Below, one piece after another: positions 21,910 to 34,033 of a stretch of 64,000 nucleotides of DNA. Both the position numbers and the translations under genes were made by a program. A model generated the notes under the pieces. The model was not told the origin of the DNA. It ran no database searches and saw nothing but the letters and a program-made list of their open reading frames with translations. How positions within the stretch are numbered: the first letter of the stretch is position 1; every line of letters begins with the position of its first letter. The DNA is from Selaginella moellendorffii (lineage: Eukaryota > Streptophyta > Lycopodiopsida > Selaginellales > Selaginellaceae): assembly GCF_000143415.4 (NCBI RefSeq), contig NW_003314261.1, positions 4,971,053 to 5,035,052 on the forward strand, given 5' to 3'.

Positions 21910-24514
21910 CTATGTGTGAAATGGCTTTGTGGCGACGAAGAGCCTCTCTTTGCCGAGAACTCCTCCTTCCGTGGTTAAAACCTCGGTCGTCCACTGCAAT
22001 GCGTATGCGATCTTGGAAATCTTTTCCACCATCTTGGTCGTGTCGCGGACGAGAATTGTGCCTTGTGGCCGGAGAATTCGATCCATCTCCAGCATCACGT
22101 CCACCAAGCTACAGCTGAAATCCAGGAAAGAAAAATTGAGATCCAGGAAGTGCAGAAAAAACGTTTTTTCTTCACCTCGTAGACGCTTGTGTTGTGAAAG
22201 ATTGCATGTTTGAGACGTGAATGAAGTCGTAAGTTCGTGGATACGTCGAGAATGCTTCACACCTGCGAGGAAGTAAAATGAGAAAGAGAAAACTTAGCTG
22301 AGGATCGCGTACCAGTCGTGTAGAACTCCAATGAGACCTCTGTCGAAGATCACGGGTAGAGTGTTCGGAGCAGTGACTGGAACGACGTTCATGACCCACA
22401 CCGGATCGTGGTAAAGAGCAGCAGCAAAGCCTCCATAGCCCGCATTCATGTCTAAGATGTTCCTGTAGCGAGGAGAGCCAAGCTTGAGCAGCACCACTTC
22501 CTTGTAGTGTCTAACTCTCTGGCTCCACCTTCGCGAGTCTCTCTCGAAGACGCTGGCCTCTCCAAACTTGTGAAACCTTCTTGGCGTCTCCTGCAATCGC
22601 TTCGGCCACTCCGGAAGCTTTCCGCCGGCTCGCGAATCGCTTGGTCTCGAGTCGGGAAGTCTCGACAAACACTTGTCTAAAGGAGAATACCTGCGGAGTG
22701 AAAAAACAAGACAAGTAGTTCATGTCAAGCTTTACCATGAATTGTCAAGAAAAAGCTCTTACCATGCGGCATTTGGATCGTGGTCTGTGTCACAGAGTGC
22801 CGGTTCTTCGTCTTCTCGGTCCACGTAACACGTATGGTTGAGTGCTTTTTGCCAGATTGCTATGTTGTTTTCTACAGCCACCTGCGTGTAACACATCCTC
22901 TCGATCAGCTCTTGAAGCTCCTGCCATTCTGCCTCTTGCTTCTTCCAGCCGACTGGAGGTCCAGATAGCACGAAAAAACCACCAGGTCGCAAGAGGCGAT
23001 CCATCTCGATCATGTAAGATCCATCTAGAAACAAAAAAAAAAAAAAAACGCACCACCATTATCAGCTGGAAAAATGAAGCAAGTGTCTTACTGTAGGCGC
23101 TGAAGTGGATCAAGCAGCGAGAGCAATGCACCAAATCGTAGGAGAACGCAGGAAAAGGTAACTTTTGAGTTCCCAGCATTGCAACGAAGGCAGGAATTCC
23201 TCGTTCTAAAGCAAACTGGATCTGTGCTTTGTGTGAGTCTCTCGGAGCAAAAGACATCGTAAGCACATCCTTGCGAAGCATGTAAGCACCAAAGCTCGCA
23301 ACCTGGCAAAGAAGAACGTCGATGCATTTAGAAATGGCGTAAAACTTCTTCTACTACTCACTCCACAGCCGGCGTCCAGTGCTGTTCGAATCTGTCCGTC
23401 ACTCAGAGGGATGTACTGCTCCAGCTTCTCAATGTACTGCCAGGCACCCTCTGGAAACATTGTGCCGCCACCTGGGAAGATAAAATACTCGCCCTCCTTC
23501 TTCATCCAGCCTTGATGGCCTTTTCTTTCTGCGATTTTCCCGTAAGGCATGTTGCTGTACCACACCTTCATTCAAGACGTGAAAGACTTCAGAAGCGTTA
23601 AGCAATGTAAAATCAATGCGAACTTCCAAGGAGCAAAGATGAAAACTTCTTGAAACACAAGAAAAATGCTCTTGAAACTGTCTTCAAAGAAAGGATTTAC
23701 GTAAACTTGCAGTGCGAAACACGAAGAACTCCACCCAACGTACAAGATCATTCCATGAAGAACAAAAAAAAAAACACCTGGATCTTTAGAAGCGTTAGCA
23801 AATGCAAAATCAATGAGAACTTGCAAGGAATTGGGACACAACATTTTTTTTATAGGAACTGGCTTTCACGAAAGAATTTTCGTAAAGATGCAAAGCGAAA
23901 GCATGATCTCTAAACACAGAAAAAAAACTACACGAAGAACTTACAAGATCATACTATACAAACAGGAAGAACAAACAAAACCACCTGGATCTATCCATGC
24001 ATGGAAGAAGGATAGAAAGGTAAAACAAAGGAGTTGATTGGAGTAGTACCTTATTTAAGCTATCTGGCCATGGAACTGGTACCTTATAACCCCGAGGCGA
24101 TGGAATGCGACAAAGAAGCCTCTCATTCTCTGGCGGACAATGCCTCTCCCTGTAGCGATTTCTCTCCCGGCTGATCTGCGAGGACCTCTTTGGATCCTGG
24201 CAAGGCATGTAATCCGCCAGGCCAGGAGCGCACAATTCCACTCGCTGGCCCTTCTCAATCAGCTTGACGAGCCTCTGCCTGCCGCTGGGACGAATCTCCA
24301 TCGCCAGAGGCGAATCGAGAGACTTTAGACCTGATGCCGCCATGGAATCCCCCAGGGGAGTGAAGAGGAGGAGGAAGAAGATGAAAACCCCAGCGAACAA
24401 GAACACCATCACCATATCCAGGAGCTTCCATTGCCGTCCACCGGCGCTGCGCTGCTTTGGAGGGGATGGAATGCTCATACCTAGCGGCTGGATTGGATCA
24501 GGCGTGGATTTCAC
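21910..24514 (-). CDS. PMT-type Golgi methyltransferase (QUASIMODO2-related)
   Basis: Seven exons: 24514-24050, 23565-23362, 23302-23092, 23024-22763, 22690-22313, 22262-22176 and 22114-21910 give 603 residues, normal for the family. It is a type II membrane protein: a short cytosolic N-terminus, one anchor ([19 protein letters not shown], about residues 33-52), then the lumenal methyltransferase. Hallmarks are the early Cys motif [29 protein letters not shown], the SAM loop [22 protein letters not shown], the second half motif [16 protein letters not shown] and [10 protein letters not shown]. Known members act in the Golgi in wall polysaccharide methylation, notably of homogalacturonan; the exact substrate here is inferred. 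A downstream Met ([10 protein letters not shown]) is an alternative start. Confidence 0.93.
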
Positions 24515-24680
24515 CGCTTCCCCTGGCCAGCATTCGAATCCGGAGCCTCGAGTGTGACATAGATTCTAGCTCTAGGAGCCGTGCGATGCGAGTCCATGTC
24601 CAACGGCTCAGATAGACTGCCCGCGGAAGAGAATCGAGCCGTGGAAAAGAGCGCGGGAATTTTGCCTGGTGAAAGCCCTA
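24515..24680. promoter_or_regulatory. 166-bp bidirectional promoter region (PMT / BIN4)
   Basis: The two divergent start codons lie only 166 bp apart, so both core promoters must fit here. No TATA box is evident. CCCTAATGG overlaps the BIN4 start. Confidence 0.55.
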
Positions 24681-26225
24681 ATGGCGGAGGAGCTCGGTGA
24701 GGAGGCGGCGGCAGCGTCGCCCCAGTGGCTACAAGATTATCAGGTATGCGCGAGCTGTGCGTAAGGCGTTCTTAGTGATTCTTTGTTTCAGGGTCCCGAT
24801 ATGATCGTTCTATCTCCGTCTCCTTCTCCATCGCCGGAACGAGACATTGGGAATGAATCTAAGAGGAAAAGAGTTGCGCTTTCCGATTCCGACGAAGACG
24901 AGCAAGAAATATGTGAAGATGCCGCGACAGTAGAGGTATGGACTGATGTTCTGCGTTTTTTTTCATCAAGAGAAAGTTTTTTAGAAAGAAGAGGACGAGT
25001 CATGTCACAAACGAGACATAGTTAATGGATCTAAGAGGAAAAGAGTTGAGCTTTCTGATTCCGACGAAGACGAGCATAAGCTAGAAATATGTGAAGATGC
25101 CGCGACAGAAGAGGTATGGACTGATGTTCTTCATTTTTTTCATCAGAAGAAAGTTTTTTTAGAAAGAAGAGGATGAGTCATGTCACAAGAAGGAGGAAAA
25201 TGGGGAAGAGCTAGCTGCCGACGACTCACACAAGCCTGAGAGCAGTAACAAAAAAACTAAACCAAAGGTATGGTTTTTCCTTCTTATCGGGACAGAAGTT
25301 CATCTCTTCATGTTTTATAGATGGCTTCCTCATTGCCCCTTGTCTTTCCCGAGAAGATTTCACGGAGTAAGGTACGTAAGCATTGTTTTCGTCTACGCAG
25401 CTAATGTATGTTAGAGTTGCAGGTGCTTCTAGAATGTGAAGGAGACGACCTGGACGTGAGCGGGGACATTGGAGCAGTGGGACGAGTTTCCGTCTGTGAA
25501 ACGGACAACTCGAAAGTTTTGCTTGATCTCAAAGGTAAGCAAGGTGTGTCTAATTTAAGAGCTGACACAACGAAAAGCTTCTTTGCAGGCACTATTTACA
25601 GGACCAACATTGTTGCATCGAACACGTTCTTTTTGGTACAAACACTTTTCCACGTTTACGCCTCTAACAACAGATCTTTCAGGTTAACATCGGGCCTTCT
25701 GAAGCAAAGGTATCACATACAATTTTCCTGCATCTGTATAACTAGATGTTTTTTTATTACAGGTAGAAGCCTTAATGAACGACTTTGTGCAGTTGCTGCC
25801 CGATGCAGGCAACAAAAATGTTGAAAATATGATTGAAGGTAATCGTCAGTTTTTAAAGAAAAGTATCAAGTCATGTTTCTTGAATTGCCCAGGTACCTTG
25901 GAAGGAATTACCTTCGACTCAGAAGATGAGGGCATGGATGTTGCAGCAGCTTCTGCTGCAGCACTTAAAAAAGTGGAAGCCGATACAAAGGAAAAGACCG
26001 GCAAGGTGAGTAATTGTGTACGATTCAACATCCACTCATGCACTTCTTTACAGGCTTCCAAAATCGTGAAGAGAGCGGCAAAACCAAAAGACAACAAGCC
26101 AAAGGTACGATTATGACTTCGTTATGCTATGCGTAAACAACGTTTTCTCTATGCAGACAGCCAAGAAGCCTGCTAAGCGCAGCGGTGCAAAGGCAACCAA
26201 AAGAGCGACCAAAAAGTCGAAATAG
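24681..26225 (+). CDS. BIN4: BIN4/MID, subunit of the plant DNA topoisomerase VI complex
   Basis: Twelve small exons (24681-24743, 24792-24935, 24985-25113, 25163-25267, 25321-25371, 25423-25534, 25589-25635, 25683-25709, 25763-25838, 25893-26005, 26054-26104, 26157-26225) give 328 residues. The conserved core is SSLPLVFPEKISRSKVLLEC, then DLDVSGDIGAVGRVSV, LLDLKGTIYRTNIVASNTFF, VNIGPSEAKVEALMNDFVQL and EGTLEGITFDSEDE, as in BIN4. The C-terminus is Lys/Ala-rich, like other DNA-binding tails. In Arabidopsis this nuclear protein works with topoisomerase VI in endoreduplication. Exons 2 and 3 are near copies (SKRKRV.LSDSDEDE and ICEDAAT), and exon 4 begins like exon 3, so the acidic N-terminal part arose by tandem exon duplication, introns included. 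Confidence 0.88.
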
Positions 26226-26742
26226 CTAGACGCTCAAAGGCAGGATTCGCATTAATTATAGGTAGGTGGAGCGGTGGTTCATACTCTATAGTAGTACGGC
26301 AATTTGGTTCGTCAGGTTGGTGCTCATGCTTCAATGATGATGAGCCACAACACTCCAGGTGATAAAGAATGCCTCTCGTCTTTCCGGGGAAAGTAAGCAT
26401 GACAAGGCAGGCATCTCAAGCGTATGACAGGGGGCTTCTTGAGGAGTGTTCTGGGGGGTTCTGCTAGAAGATGATAAGAGTAGGAAGCAGGACAAGACAG
26501 TGCTGTATGATGTGCACGGGATACAAGTAGAGTGTGATGACATATGACAGTAGTGTGTGCTCCGGAACAGTGGTACAGACACAGGCCGTTAAGCACTGCC
26601 TCGGCACAAGGCCAAGGCTTTGGAGTTCGTCTGTCGTGTTGCTACTTCACGCAACCTCGGTTGGATCACTGACTTTTGACATCAGTAGTGGCAAAATTCA
26701 TCATCGTAGCATGCAAATAGCGCTCGCCAGGGATTCGGTGCC
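26226..26742. other. Intergenic region between BIN4 and WAT1-like A
   Basis: About 520 bp that must contain the BIN4 3' end and the promoter of the next gene. No motif stands out. Confidence 0.5.
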
Positions 26743-28511
26743 ATGGGAGAGGAGAGGATAGATGGTGCCGAAGCAGGCAAGCGTGATGCCGATTCGGGTA
26801 GAAGGAACTTCAGGTTGCATTTTGCTCTCATAGCGGTGCAAGCAGCATTCTCTGGCTTCGAGGTCCTGTCGAGGCTAGCGCTGGACCGTGGAGCTGGCAA
26901 GTTTTCCTTCAGCTTCTACAGAAACTGCGTGGCTTTCGTGGTGTTGGCGATTGCGTCTTTGCTCCTGGAAAGGTTGGCAGAAAAAGCTTTGCCTTTCTCT
27001 GCGTGCTAGCTAACACTTTGTGCAGGAAGAAACTTGTGCCTTTAACGCTGGCGGCTGGGCTCAAGGTCTTCATGCTTGGATTGATAGGGTCGGTAACTTT
27101 CATCACCTTGACGATTTGTTATCTTTACTTGGATTTTTCAACAGGGTCACTATCAATCAGCTGTTGTACTTGACGGGACTTAGCTATACATCGGCAGTCT
27201 TTGCGTCGGCATTGAGAAATTGCATTCCAGTTTTCACCTTCTTGCTGGCTTTGGTTTCACGGTAATGTTGCAGCCTTTCGAGAGAAAATTGCTGATTAAC
27301 TGGTTTTTTCTTTCTAGGAAGGAGAAACTGAATCTAAGAACGAGACACGGCCAGGCTAAGCTTCTCGGCTGTTCTCTTGGCGTGTGCGGTTCTGTTTTAC
27401 TCTCGGTTTACAGGGGGCCAGTGTTGATCCGAAGTTCTTTGTCCTTGTTTCATGTCGATGGCTCACAACACTTTCGAGCGATAGATGTCACAAAGAAACA
27501 ATATATACAGTTTCTGAAGTTCATCCGGGTGGAGATGGCATCCTGGACACTCGGAGCAGTGTGCTTGATCGGCTCTTGTCTGTCGTTCTCTAGTTTTCTC
27601 ATCCTCCAGGTAAGCGACTGTTTTTCTTAGTTCACCCTTAGTGACGGAAACTCTTACGTTGTTCAGGTTTCTGTCCTCGCCAAAAATCCTGCTCCCATTA
27701 CCTTCGCTAGTTTTTGCTGCTTGTCAAGCCTGGTGCAGTTCCCACTGCTGGCCTTGGTGTTTGACCCGAAGCACTGGTCGAGCTGGAAAAGAATCTCTTC
27801 AAGTGAAGCTTTGAGCATCGGTTATGCGGTATGTCCTTGGAATCTTTATCTTAGTGATTCTCGTAATTTTTTGTCCTTGGTTTCCTTTCAGGGTGCTATA
27901 GCATCAGGCTTTGTGTCCGCTGTTCAGTCGTGGGGAGTTCATCGAGGAGGCCCGGTGGTGGTAGCTGCCTATCAGCCTCTAGAAACAGTCATAACAGCGT
28001 TTCTCGGCTTGATTTTTCTACGAGAGAGCTTGCACCTTGGAAGGTCAGAGACTTTGCTAGAGATTTGCTGCCAAGCCTAAAATCTTTCTCTTCTTCCAGC
28101 CTTATTGGTGCGCTAGTCGTAGTGACCGGCCTCTATCTCCTCATCTGGGGCCAAGAAAAGGAGCACCAGCTCGTTGCTTCCGATCAAAGCAACTTACCAT
28201 TCTCGATAACGAGAACCTTCGACATGCACAGCTCAAGCAGCAAGGTGTTTCCAGACAACGCGCCCTTCTCAATAACAAGATCATTCGACGCCTCAAACAA
28301 TAGCTCGCGGAAGGTTTTCCCGGAGCCGCCGCTGACCACACTCTCGCGTCAAGATCAACCAGCTCTTGCGGAGATCACACCAGCAGTGACAGTGGCCGAC
28401 ATACTCGAAAACTCCAACAAGTGGAGAGTGTACACAGTAAACAATGCGTTCCAAGAAGCTGAAGAAGAAAATGTAAGCCATCGCGAGCGACCACTCTCGC
28501 AAGGACGATAG
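26743..28511 (+). CDS. WAT1-like transporter (EamA/DMT family), copy A
   Basis: Seven exons (26743-26972, 27026-27088, 27145-27261, 27318-27609, 27667-27828, 27892-28043, 28100-28511) give 475 residues with about ten membrane segments in two EamA repeats. Family phrases are FSFYRNCVAFVVLA, INQLLYLTGLSYTSAVFASA, LRNCIPVFTFLLAL, VHRGGPVVVAAYQPLETVIT and GALVVVTGLYLLIWG. Arabidopsis WAT1 is a tonoplast auxin transporter that affects secondary walls; the substrate here is not known. The donor of exon 2 (GG/GTCGGT) is a weak match, chosen to keep the frame. The C-terminal tail of about 100 residues is longer than usual and holds two similar phrases (PFSITRTFDMHSSSSKVF and PFSITRSFDASNNSSRKVF). Confidence 0.88.
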
Positions 28512-28668
28512 AAGGTACTTTAGAGTCACATCCTTTTCCTTGTAAGTTCTATAACTTGGATATGATCGATGCAGATATAGAGACAACACAGCCAGCCAAA
28601 GTTTTGTCAACAAGAATTAAATTCGATCCAAAGGATTATATTGTACAGACCGGAGAGGAAGAACTTTC

Positions 28669-30016
28669 TCAGAGCGTGTTCTGGGCGATGGCCTTGCACA
28701 GCTCTTCCTCGTTGAAGAGCACCCTGTGCGATGCCCCCGCTCGCGTCATCGGGACCCTTACGTTCGGAGGAAGCGGTTGGGACTGCGAGCCTTGGAAGAG
28801 CGTGGCAGCGATTTGCCTCATGTCGGCCATGGAGTACCTCGGCTTGGGGAATTTCTCGGCATGCTTTGGAGCGTTTGGCGTCGTAGAGATGCCAACAGCT
28901 GCGAATTCGCTGAAGAAAGAAAGGTGGTGACGAGAAGTGAGTTTTTCAGAGATTTTGTATTCTCGATCATGACTTACTTCAAAAATGGCAGGGCCTGGCC
29001 CAGTTTCGCATCCGAAACCGTCTTATGGTCCTTGCCAGGTGTGGTGAAATTAAAATGACACTGTTTCGCGATCATTACCTGGAAAAACCACGAGAATTGG
29101 AGGAAAGAAAATCATTAGCTTTCGTGCAAAGAAAAGCAACAGTTACGTACCGCCTGGCGGAGCGATCGGCAGACGTGGAACACGGGCTTGAGCTGGTTGT
29201 GATCGAGACGACAAACGATCCGGACCTGATGGAAACAAAAGCGTGATGACAAACAAAACAAAAAAACATTTTGGAACTTACCAACAACTCGGGCGGAAGA
29301 GTTTCCACCGATGACGAAGAGCTGCTCGGCTGCGCAGTTCCAGTCCCAGCGTCCCGGGACTGTTCTTCATTACTACTCCGAGCGGCTGGTGCTGGAACTT
29401 CTTCCACCACCATTGGAACAGCTTCGTTGGCGGCCGCCGGCTGGAGCGGTGGCAAGGCCAGGAACTTTGGAGCCAGGAGCTTCTTCCTCTGGAGGCAAGC
29501 CGGTCCCAGCCATCTGGGAGCTATCCCGGCGTGAGGAACTCTCTCGGGCGAGGCGCTTGCATGGCGGACTCCCCCATCGAAGAAGCGAGTGGAGCGCTCG
29601 GCGGCGTGGATGCCATCGCCCTCCGCCACCCTCTTACGTCCAGCCTTGTGCGCCGCGTCTCTCACCTTTGCCAGCGTCCCAGGCTTGAGATAGTTGTGGC
29701 GGCTCTTCCTCGGCGCCTGGCTCCTCGCCTTGCTACTCACCTCCGACGATGCGATCCCTCGCAGCCTCTTGTTGGCGTAGCTCTGATCCACCGGGAGCTC
29801 CACGCACACGAATTCGTCGTTTGGGCGATGGAAGGGCGAGGCGCGGGTCCTGGGCGGGCCGCCGCCGACACAGTTCTCCTTGTCTGAGAGCTTGCTGCTG
29901 CTGAGAGAGAGCAAAGAATCCGGCCTGCGAGGACGCGATCGCGCGGCGGCGGGGCTGGCATTGGGACTCGATGCTGCCGCGCGCTTCCTGTCAGACTCAC
30001 CCAAGGCAATCCTCAT
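28669..30016 (-). CDS. F-box protein (At4g35930/FBS type)
   Basis: Four exons: 30016-29282, 29225-29151, 29078-28978 and 28909-28669 give 383 residues. A long disordered N-terminus contains SRHNYLKPGTLAKVRDAA. The F-box spans the exon 1-2 junction (LPPELL then VRIVCRLDHNQLKPVFHVCR), followed by MIAKQCHFNFTTPGKDHKT and, at the end, SHRVLFNEEELCKAIAQNTL. This layout fits plant F-box stress-induced/At4g35930-type proteins. An F-box binds SKP1 in SCF ubiquitin ligases; the target is unknown. It converges with WAT1-like A, the stop codons being 157 bp apart. Confidence 0.85.
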
Positions 30017-31664
30017 CCTCTATCTCTCGCTCTCTGTGGAACCAGGAGAAAGCACACTGACTGACACAGCCGGGGAGAGCCTTGGATTTGGAACGACTAA
30101 CGGAATGGAGAGGCGAGCGCCACGGACTCAGGCTGTGATCGTGGACAGGACCATGATTTTAGGGGAAAACAAGCAACGAGATAAGCAAAAAAGAAGCAAT
30201 CCAGCTACCTCTCTCGCGCGATGCGCCTCTGACCCTACGGGCCGGGGAGGATTCCAATGCGCGAGCAAGAATCGCCCGCCCAGGAGACGAAGAACCCTAC
30301 CTGGGATGGGGGCGAGGAGGAGGCTTTAGAGGGCTTCAAACTAAGCGAGGGAAATTTGTTCCTGCCACGTGCCACGCGCAGGACCGTTGGTTTCAGTGGC
30401 AGGCGATCCGCGCCGTCCGTGGGGGCGCGCTTCTCTTTGAATTGCAGCGGGAGAGCTTTCCCGCCGCCAATTCTATTACTGATAATAAAAAATGAAACTA
30501 CTATGCAACAAAATCTTGATTTTGTTGCAGAGTTTATGATTTGGGAGAAAATTGTTGGTTTAATGTTGATATGATAGTTTAATCTCCTTTTGCCTGTATG
30601 AGGTTTTGAGCTTTCACTTTGACTAACGCAATGTTTTTATGACATTCCAGCTCCAAGAAGCTAGATGAATTAGAAGCACTCGCTAAATGTTCTTTGCCAA
30701 AGCTCAGAATCAGCCTGGCCAAAGGACATGTTCTTTGGCAGCAGTCATCCATTGTGAGAGAGGCAGTATAGCATATAGCATTTGTGCTTTGCAGACATTT
30801 AATTGAAACATTTCTAAAGTGCATTTCAATGAGATGTAGTAGCAAAAATAAACTGAAAGTAAAAATACTAGCCACTTGGAACTTGGAAGTTGGAACCCGG
30901 CAACCAACTCGCTGTGAATTTCTTTGTACTTGCTGAGCAGGCTGGAAGAAATTCCGATTTATGATCGAGAGCCCTGATCACAACATTCCAGATGCCTTTT
31001 GGAACCGGGAACTAGAAAAGCACTTATAGGCTTGCACGACCTCCTCGCACAGCCGCAGCTTTGTGCCAAAGCCATTTTTGTTCAAGTCTTTTCGCGTCCT
31101 TTGCTCTTTGCTTGTGAAACAGTTGGACATCTTGAACGAGTAGGAAGATTGGTTCTCCGGAGGTGAACTATGAGCATTAAGCTGAGCACGAAACGATCAG
31201 AACCCATCCTCCACCAGTATGAAATACCTCCGATACCTTTTGGGCCTCAGGTAGAAAAACGAGCGCTCGATCCCGATCGTGAGAAACTGGAACACAAAAC
31301 CCTGAAGCTAGTAACCTCGAGAATACACTACTCCAATGAGAACTTGGATCTCTCCATGGAAACATGAATTTATCGAGCAGGAAATTGCAGCCTAAAACCA
31401 AATATATAGCTCTTCGTTTGCCGGAGTTTTCTCCTGGTACCCAGATTATCACACAGGCAATCTTTGAGAAAAACAAAGTACCGGCGATGCGATTGTTTCT
31501 AATGCCTCAGGTGATCTGTGCCGTCCGTGCGGCGGCTTCTACCACCCATTATATTGGATAGAAATGTGAATTAAAATGGAAATCTATAAATACCACCTTT
31601 AGCTATAATTAAAAAACAAAGAGGAAACCCCTTTACTGCCTGTCTGCATGCAACAAAAGATCCT
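30017..31664. other. Region without a recognised complete gene
   Basis: The first 300 bp are presumably the F-box gene promoter. From 30480 the DNA is AT-richer. Apart from the short ALDH-like scrap listed separately I see no coding pattern. Confidence 0.5.
31440..31515 (-). pseudogene. Short ALDH7-like exon end with donor site
   Basis: The string ACAAAGTACC.GCGATGCGATTG with following bases matches 62921-62955, which covers the end of an ALDH7 exon and its splice donor. The minus-strand translation ALETIAS corresponds to GLEAIAS in the gene. Only about 40 bp are convincing. Confidence 0.4.
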
Positions 31665-33322
31665 ATGGATTTGGGAGGAAATCGTTCGCCACCACCATCC
31701 TCGAAGAATTGTTTGAGATGCAATTCAATCTCCTGGAAATCGGTATTGCTACACAATCTTGCCGTTGATTCGTCAATTCCTCTGTTTGTTCCAGGCAAGA
31801 TTGCATTGCGCGTTGATTCTTGCTCAAGCGGGCTTTGCTGGTTTCGAGATTTTGTCCCGAATCACTTTGGATCAAGGTGCCGGAAAGTTTGCATTCTCGT
31901 TCTATAGAAATTGTGTTGCAATGGTAGTTCTTGCGATTGGTGCTTACCTCTTCGAGCGCAGGTATGGTTTCTATGTATCGATTTCAAAACCATCCTGTGA
32001 ATGTAGGAAGTGGAGAACGCTCACTTTGGTAGTGACAATCAACCTCTTTTTCTTAAGTTTGGCCGGGTAGGCTTTGCAGGGAAGATTCTGAGCCTAATTG
32101 ACTTTATAATTTCTGAATGGTTACAGGGTTACACTCAACCAAGTCCTTTATCTTGCTGGACTGGAGTACACCTCTCCTGTTTTTGCATCAGCAATGAGGA
32201 ATACAACACCAGTTCTCACATTTATACTTGCATGGATTTTCCGGTGGGTAATGTTTTTAATTCCAAGTTACTTTGGTGCCGAAGTTTACATTGTATTATA
32301 GGTTGGAAGTTGTAAGACTTAAAAGAGTTGATGGTGTGGCAAAGGTTATTGGGTGTTTGCTTGGGATTTTGGGATCTATTTTTCTGTCAGTCTATAGAGG
32401 TCCTATTGTTATTCAAAGCACATTTAAATTTCCAAATGTGAAGGAGAAAGGAGATAAGGGATTTTATAAACAAGTACATATTCAGTTTATTGGTTTGCTG
32501 GATGATATGGTACCTGCAAAAACTATTGGCTCTATTTATTTAATACTTTCATGTTTAGCATTTTCAGTATTTTTGATTTTTCAGGTAAGTAATTTTTAAA
32601 AAAATTTATATTCTAATTATTATCTATTACTACAGGCAAAACTTTTATTGAAATTTGAAGCTCCAATATCTTGTGCTGCATTTATGTGTTTATTCAGCAC
32701 AACACAATTTTCATCATTGTTTTTCCTATTTGAACCCGAAAACTCAAAATGGAAAATTACAAAATCTGAAATTATTAGTATTTTTTATTCGGTAAGATTT
32801 TCTTATTATTATATATTATTTACATATATTTTATTTATGTTTTTAGGGATTTATAGCATCAGGTTTTGTTTCTGGGGTTCAATCATGGGCAATACATCAA
32901 GGAGGACCTGTTATTGTATCTACTTATCAACCATTAGAAACAACAATAACAGCAATACTTGGATTTTTTTTCCTTAAAGAAACACTTTATATGGGAAGGT
33001 AAATAATGATTTTAACTTTCTAAACTTAAATTTGTTACAGTATATTAGGAGGTATTATTGTAATACTTGGTCTTTATATGTTAATATGGGGACAATCACA
33101 ACATCATAAATATTTGAAGCAGATTTCAAGTGTTCAAGAGAGTCAACAAAATATTGAATTACAAGAACCATCATCACAACAATCATCAATTGATTTTACG
33201 TAAGTTATCTATTTAGATTGTTATTTTCTATAATATTATGATTTTGTAGTGAGCAAGTACAAGAACAAGCACAAGCACGGCATTCTATCATCTCAATAGG
33301 TCCTATTATACCAATATCATAG
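31665..33322 (+). CDS. WAT1-like transporter (EamA/DMT family), AT-rich copy B
   Basis: Nine exons (31665-31742, 31795-31961, 32007-32066, 32127-32243, 32302-32584, 32636-32791, 32847-32998, 33041-33199, 33250-33322) give 414 residues without a stop. Phrases match copy A: FSFYRNCVAMVVLAIGA, LNQVLYLAGLEYTSPVFASA, IHQGGPVIVSTYQPLETTIT and GGIIVILGLYMLIWGQ. Intron positions are shared; two internal exons have identical lengths (117 and 152 bp). Copy B adds a small first exon, and its tail is short and Gln/Ser-rich. From exon 5 on, nearly every codon ends in A or T, unlike the GC-rich copy A, yet the protein is kept, so selection seems to have held it. Function as for copy A. Confidence 0.85.
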
Positions 33323-34033
33323 CATATAAATAATGAACTTTATAATTTCATTAAAGAGTTTTGAAATGCTAGAAGTTTTTAAGGTGTCTATCTGAATTTT
33401 CAGGTATAGAACACTTACCACTGGAAATATATGACGGCCAACCATACCCACTACCACCTTAGATACATATTCCTTAAAAAGGGAAATTCATCCTATTAAA
33501 AAATTGTAGAAAAATAAAAATAAAAATAAGAAACTACTACACGTTTGTGTGCATGATAACATTGAGAAACAAGTTCCCAGGCTGGCATAAGTTTGACATT
33601 GGAAGAAGCCACGCAGCCCCTCATTTATTTTACTACACAAGAAAGGAGGGGTTCCTCGAGAGCACAAAATCCTCCTCATCTTGTGCTCTCACGACTGAAA
33701 ACGACGGCTCTTTTTCTACAGCCAAAGCTTTTGATTCAAAATTGCTCACGACGTGCATGAGAGGCCCTGCGGATATATATAAAATCGCATCAATAGCAAA
33801 GCTTGCAATGCCGACTTACTTGCGCTTCGTAAGGGAGATACCGGCGTCTCTTTGATTGTGCAAACGGTCCATCCAACTTGGATCGCTCACGTAGTTCCTT
33901 TTTTACTTTGGTCGCTTTCCTGGAGCATATAAGCGACGCTGAGCTTGACTTGTTCCCGAGAGCGCAGGAACTTACAGTTTTGCGATCATCATCCTTTCTT
34001 CGACGCTCCTGTTGCGTGGTCAATCGGGAGAAA
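33323..34033. other. Intergenic region upstream of the peroxidase gene
   Basis: About 700 bp; the first half is AT-rich. ATATATAAAATCGC near 33773 could be a TATA element but lies 260 bp before the start codon. No gene seen. Confidence 0.45.

Noticed and set aside
28556-28930. 124-codon + strand frame downstream of WAT1-like A
   Set aside because: It is antisense to the last exon of the F-box gene, whose ending VLFNEEELCKAIAQN is a family hallmark.
29271-29887. Plus-strand frames over the F-box gene
   Set aside because: Shadows of exon 1, which reads as a consistent protein with the F-box at its end.
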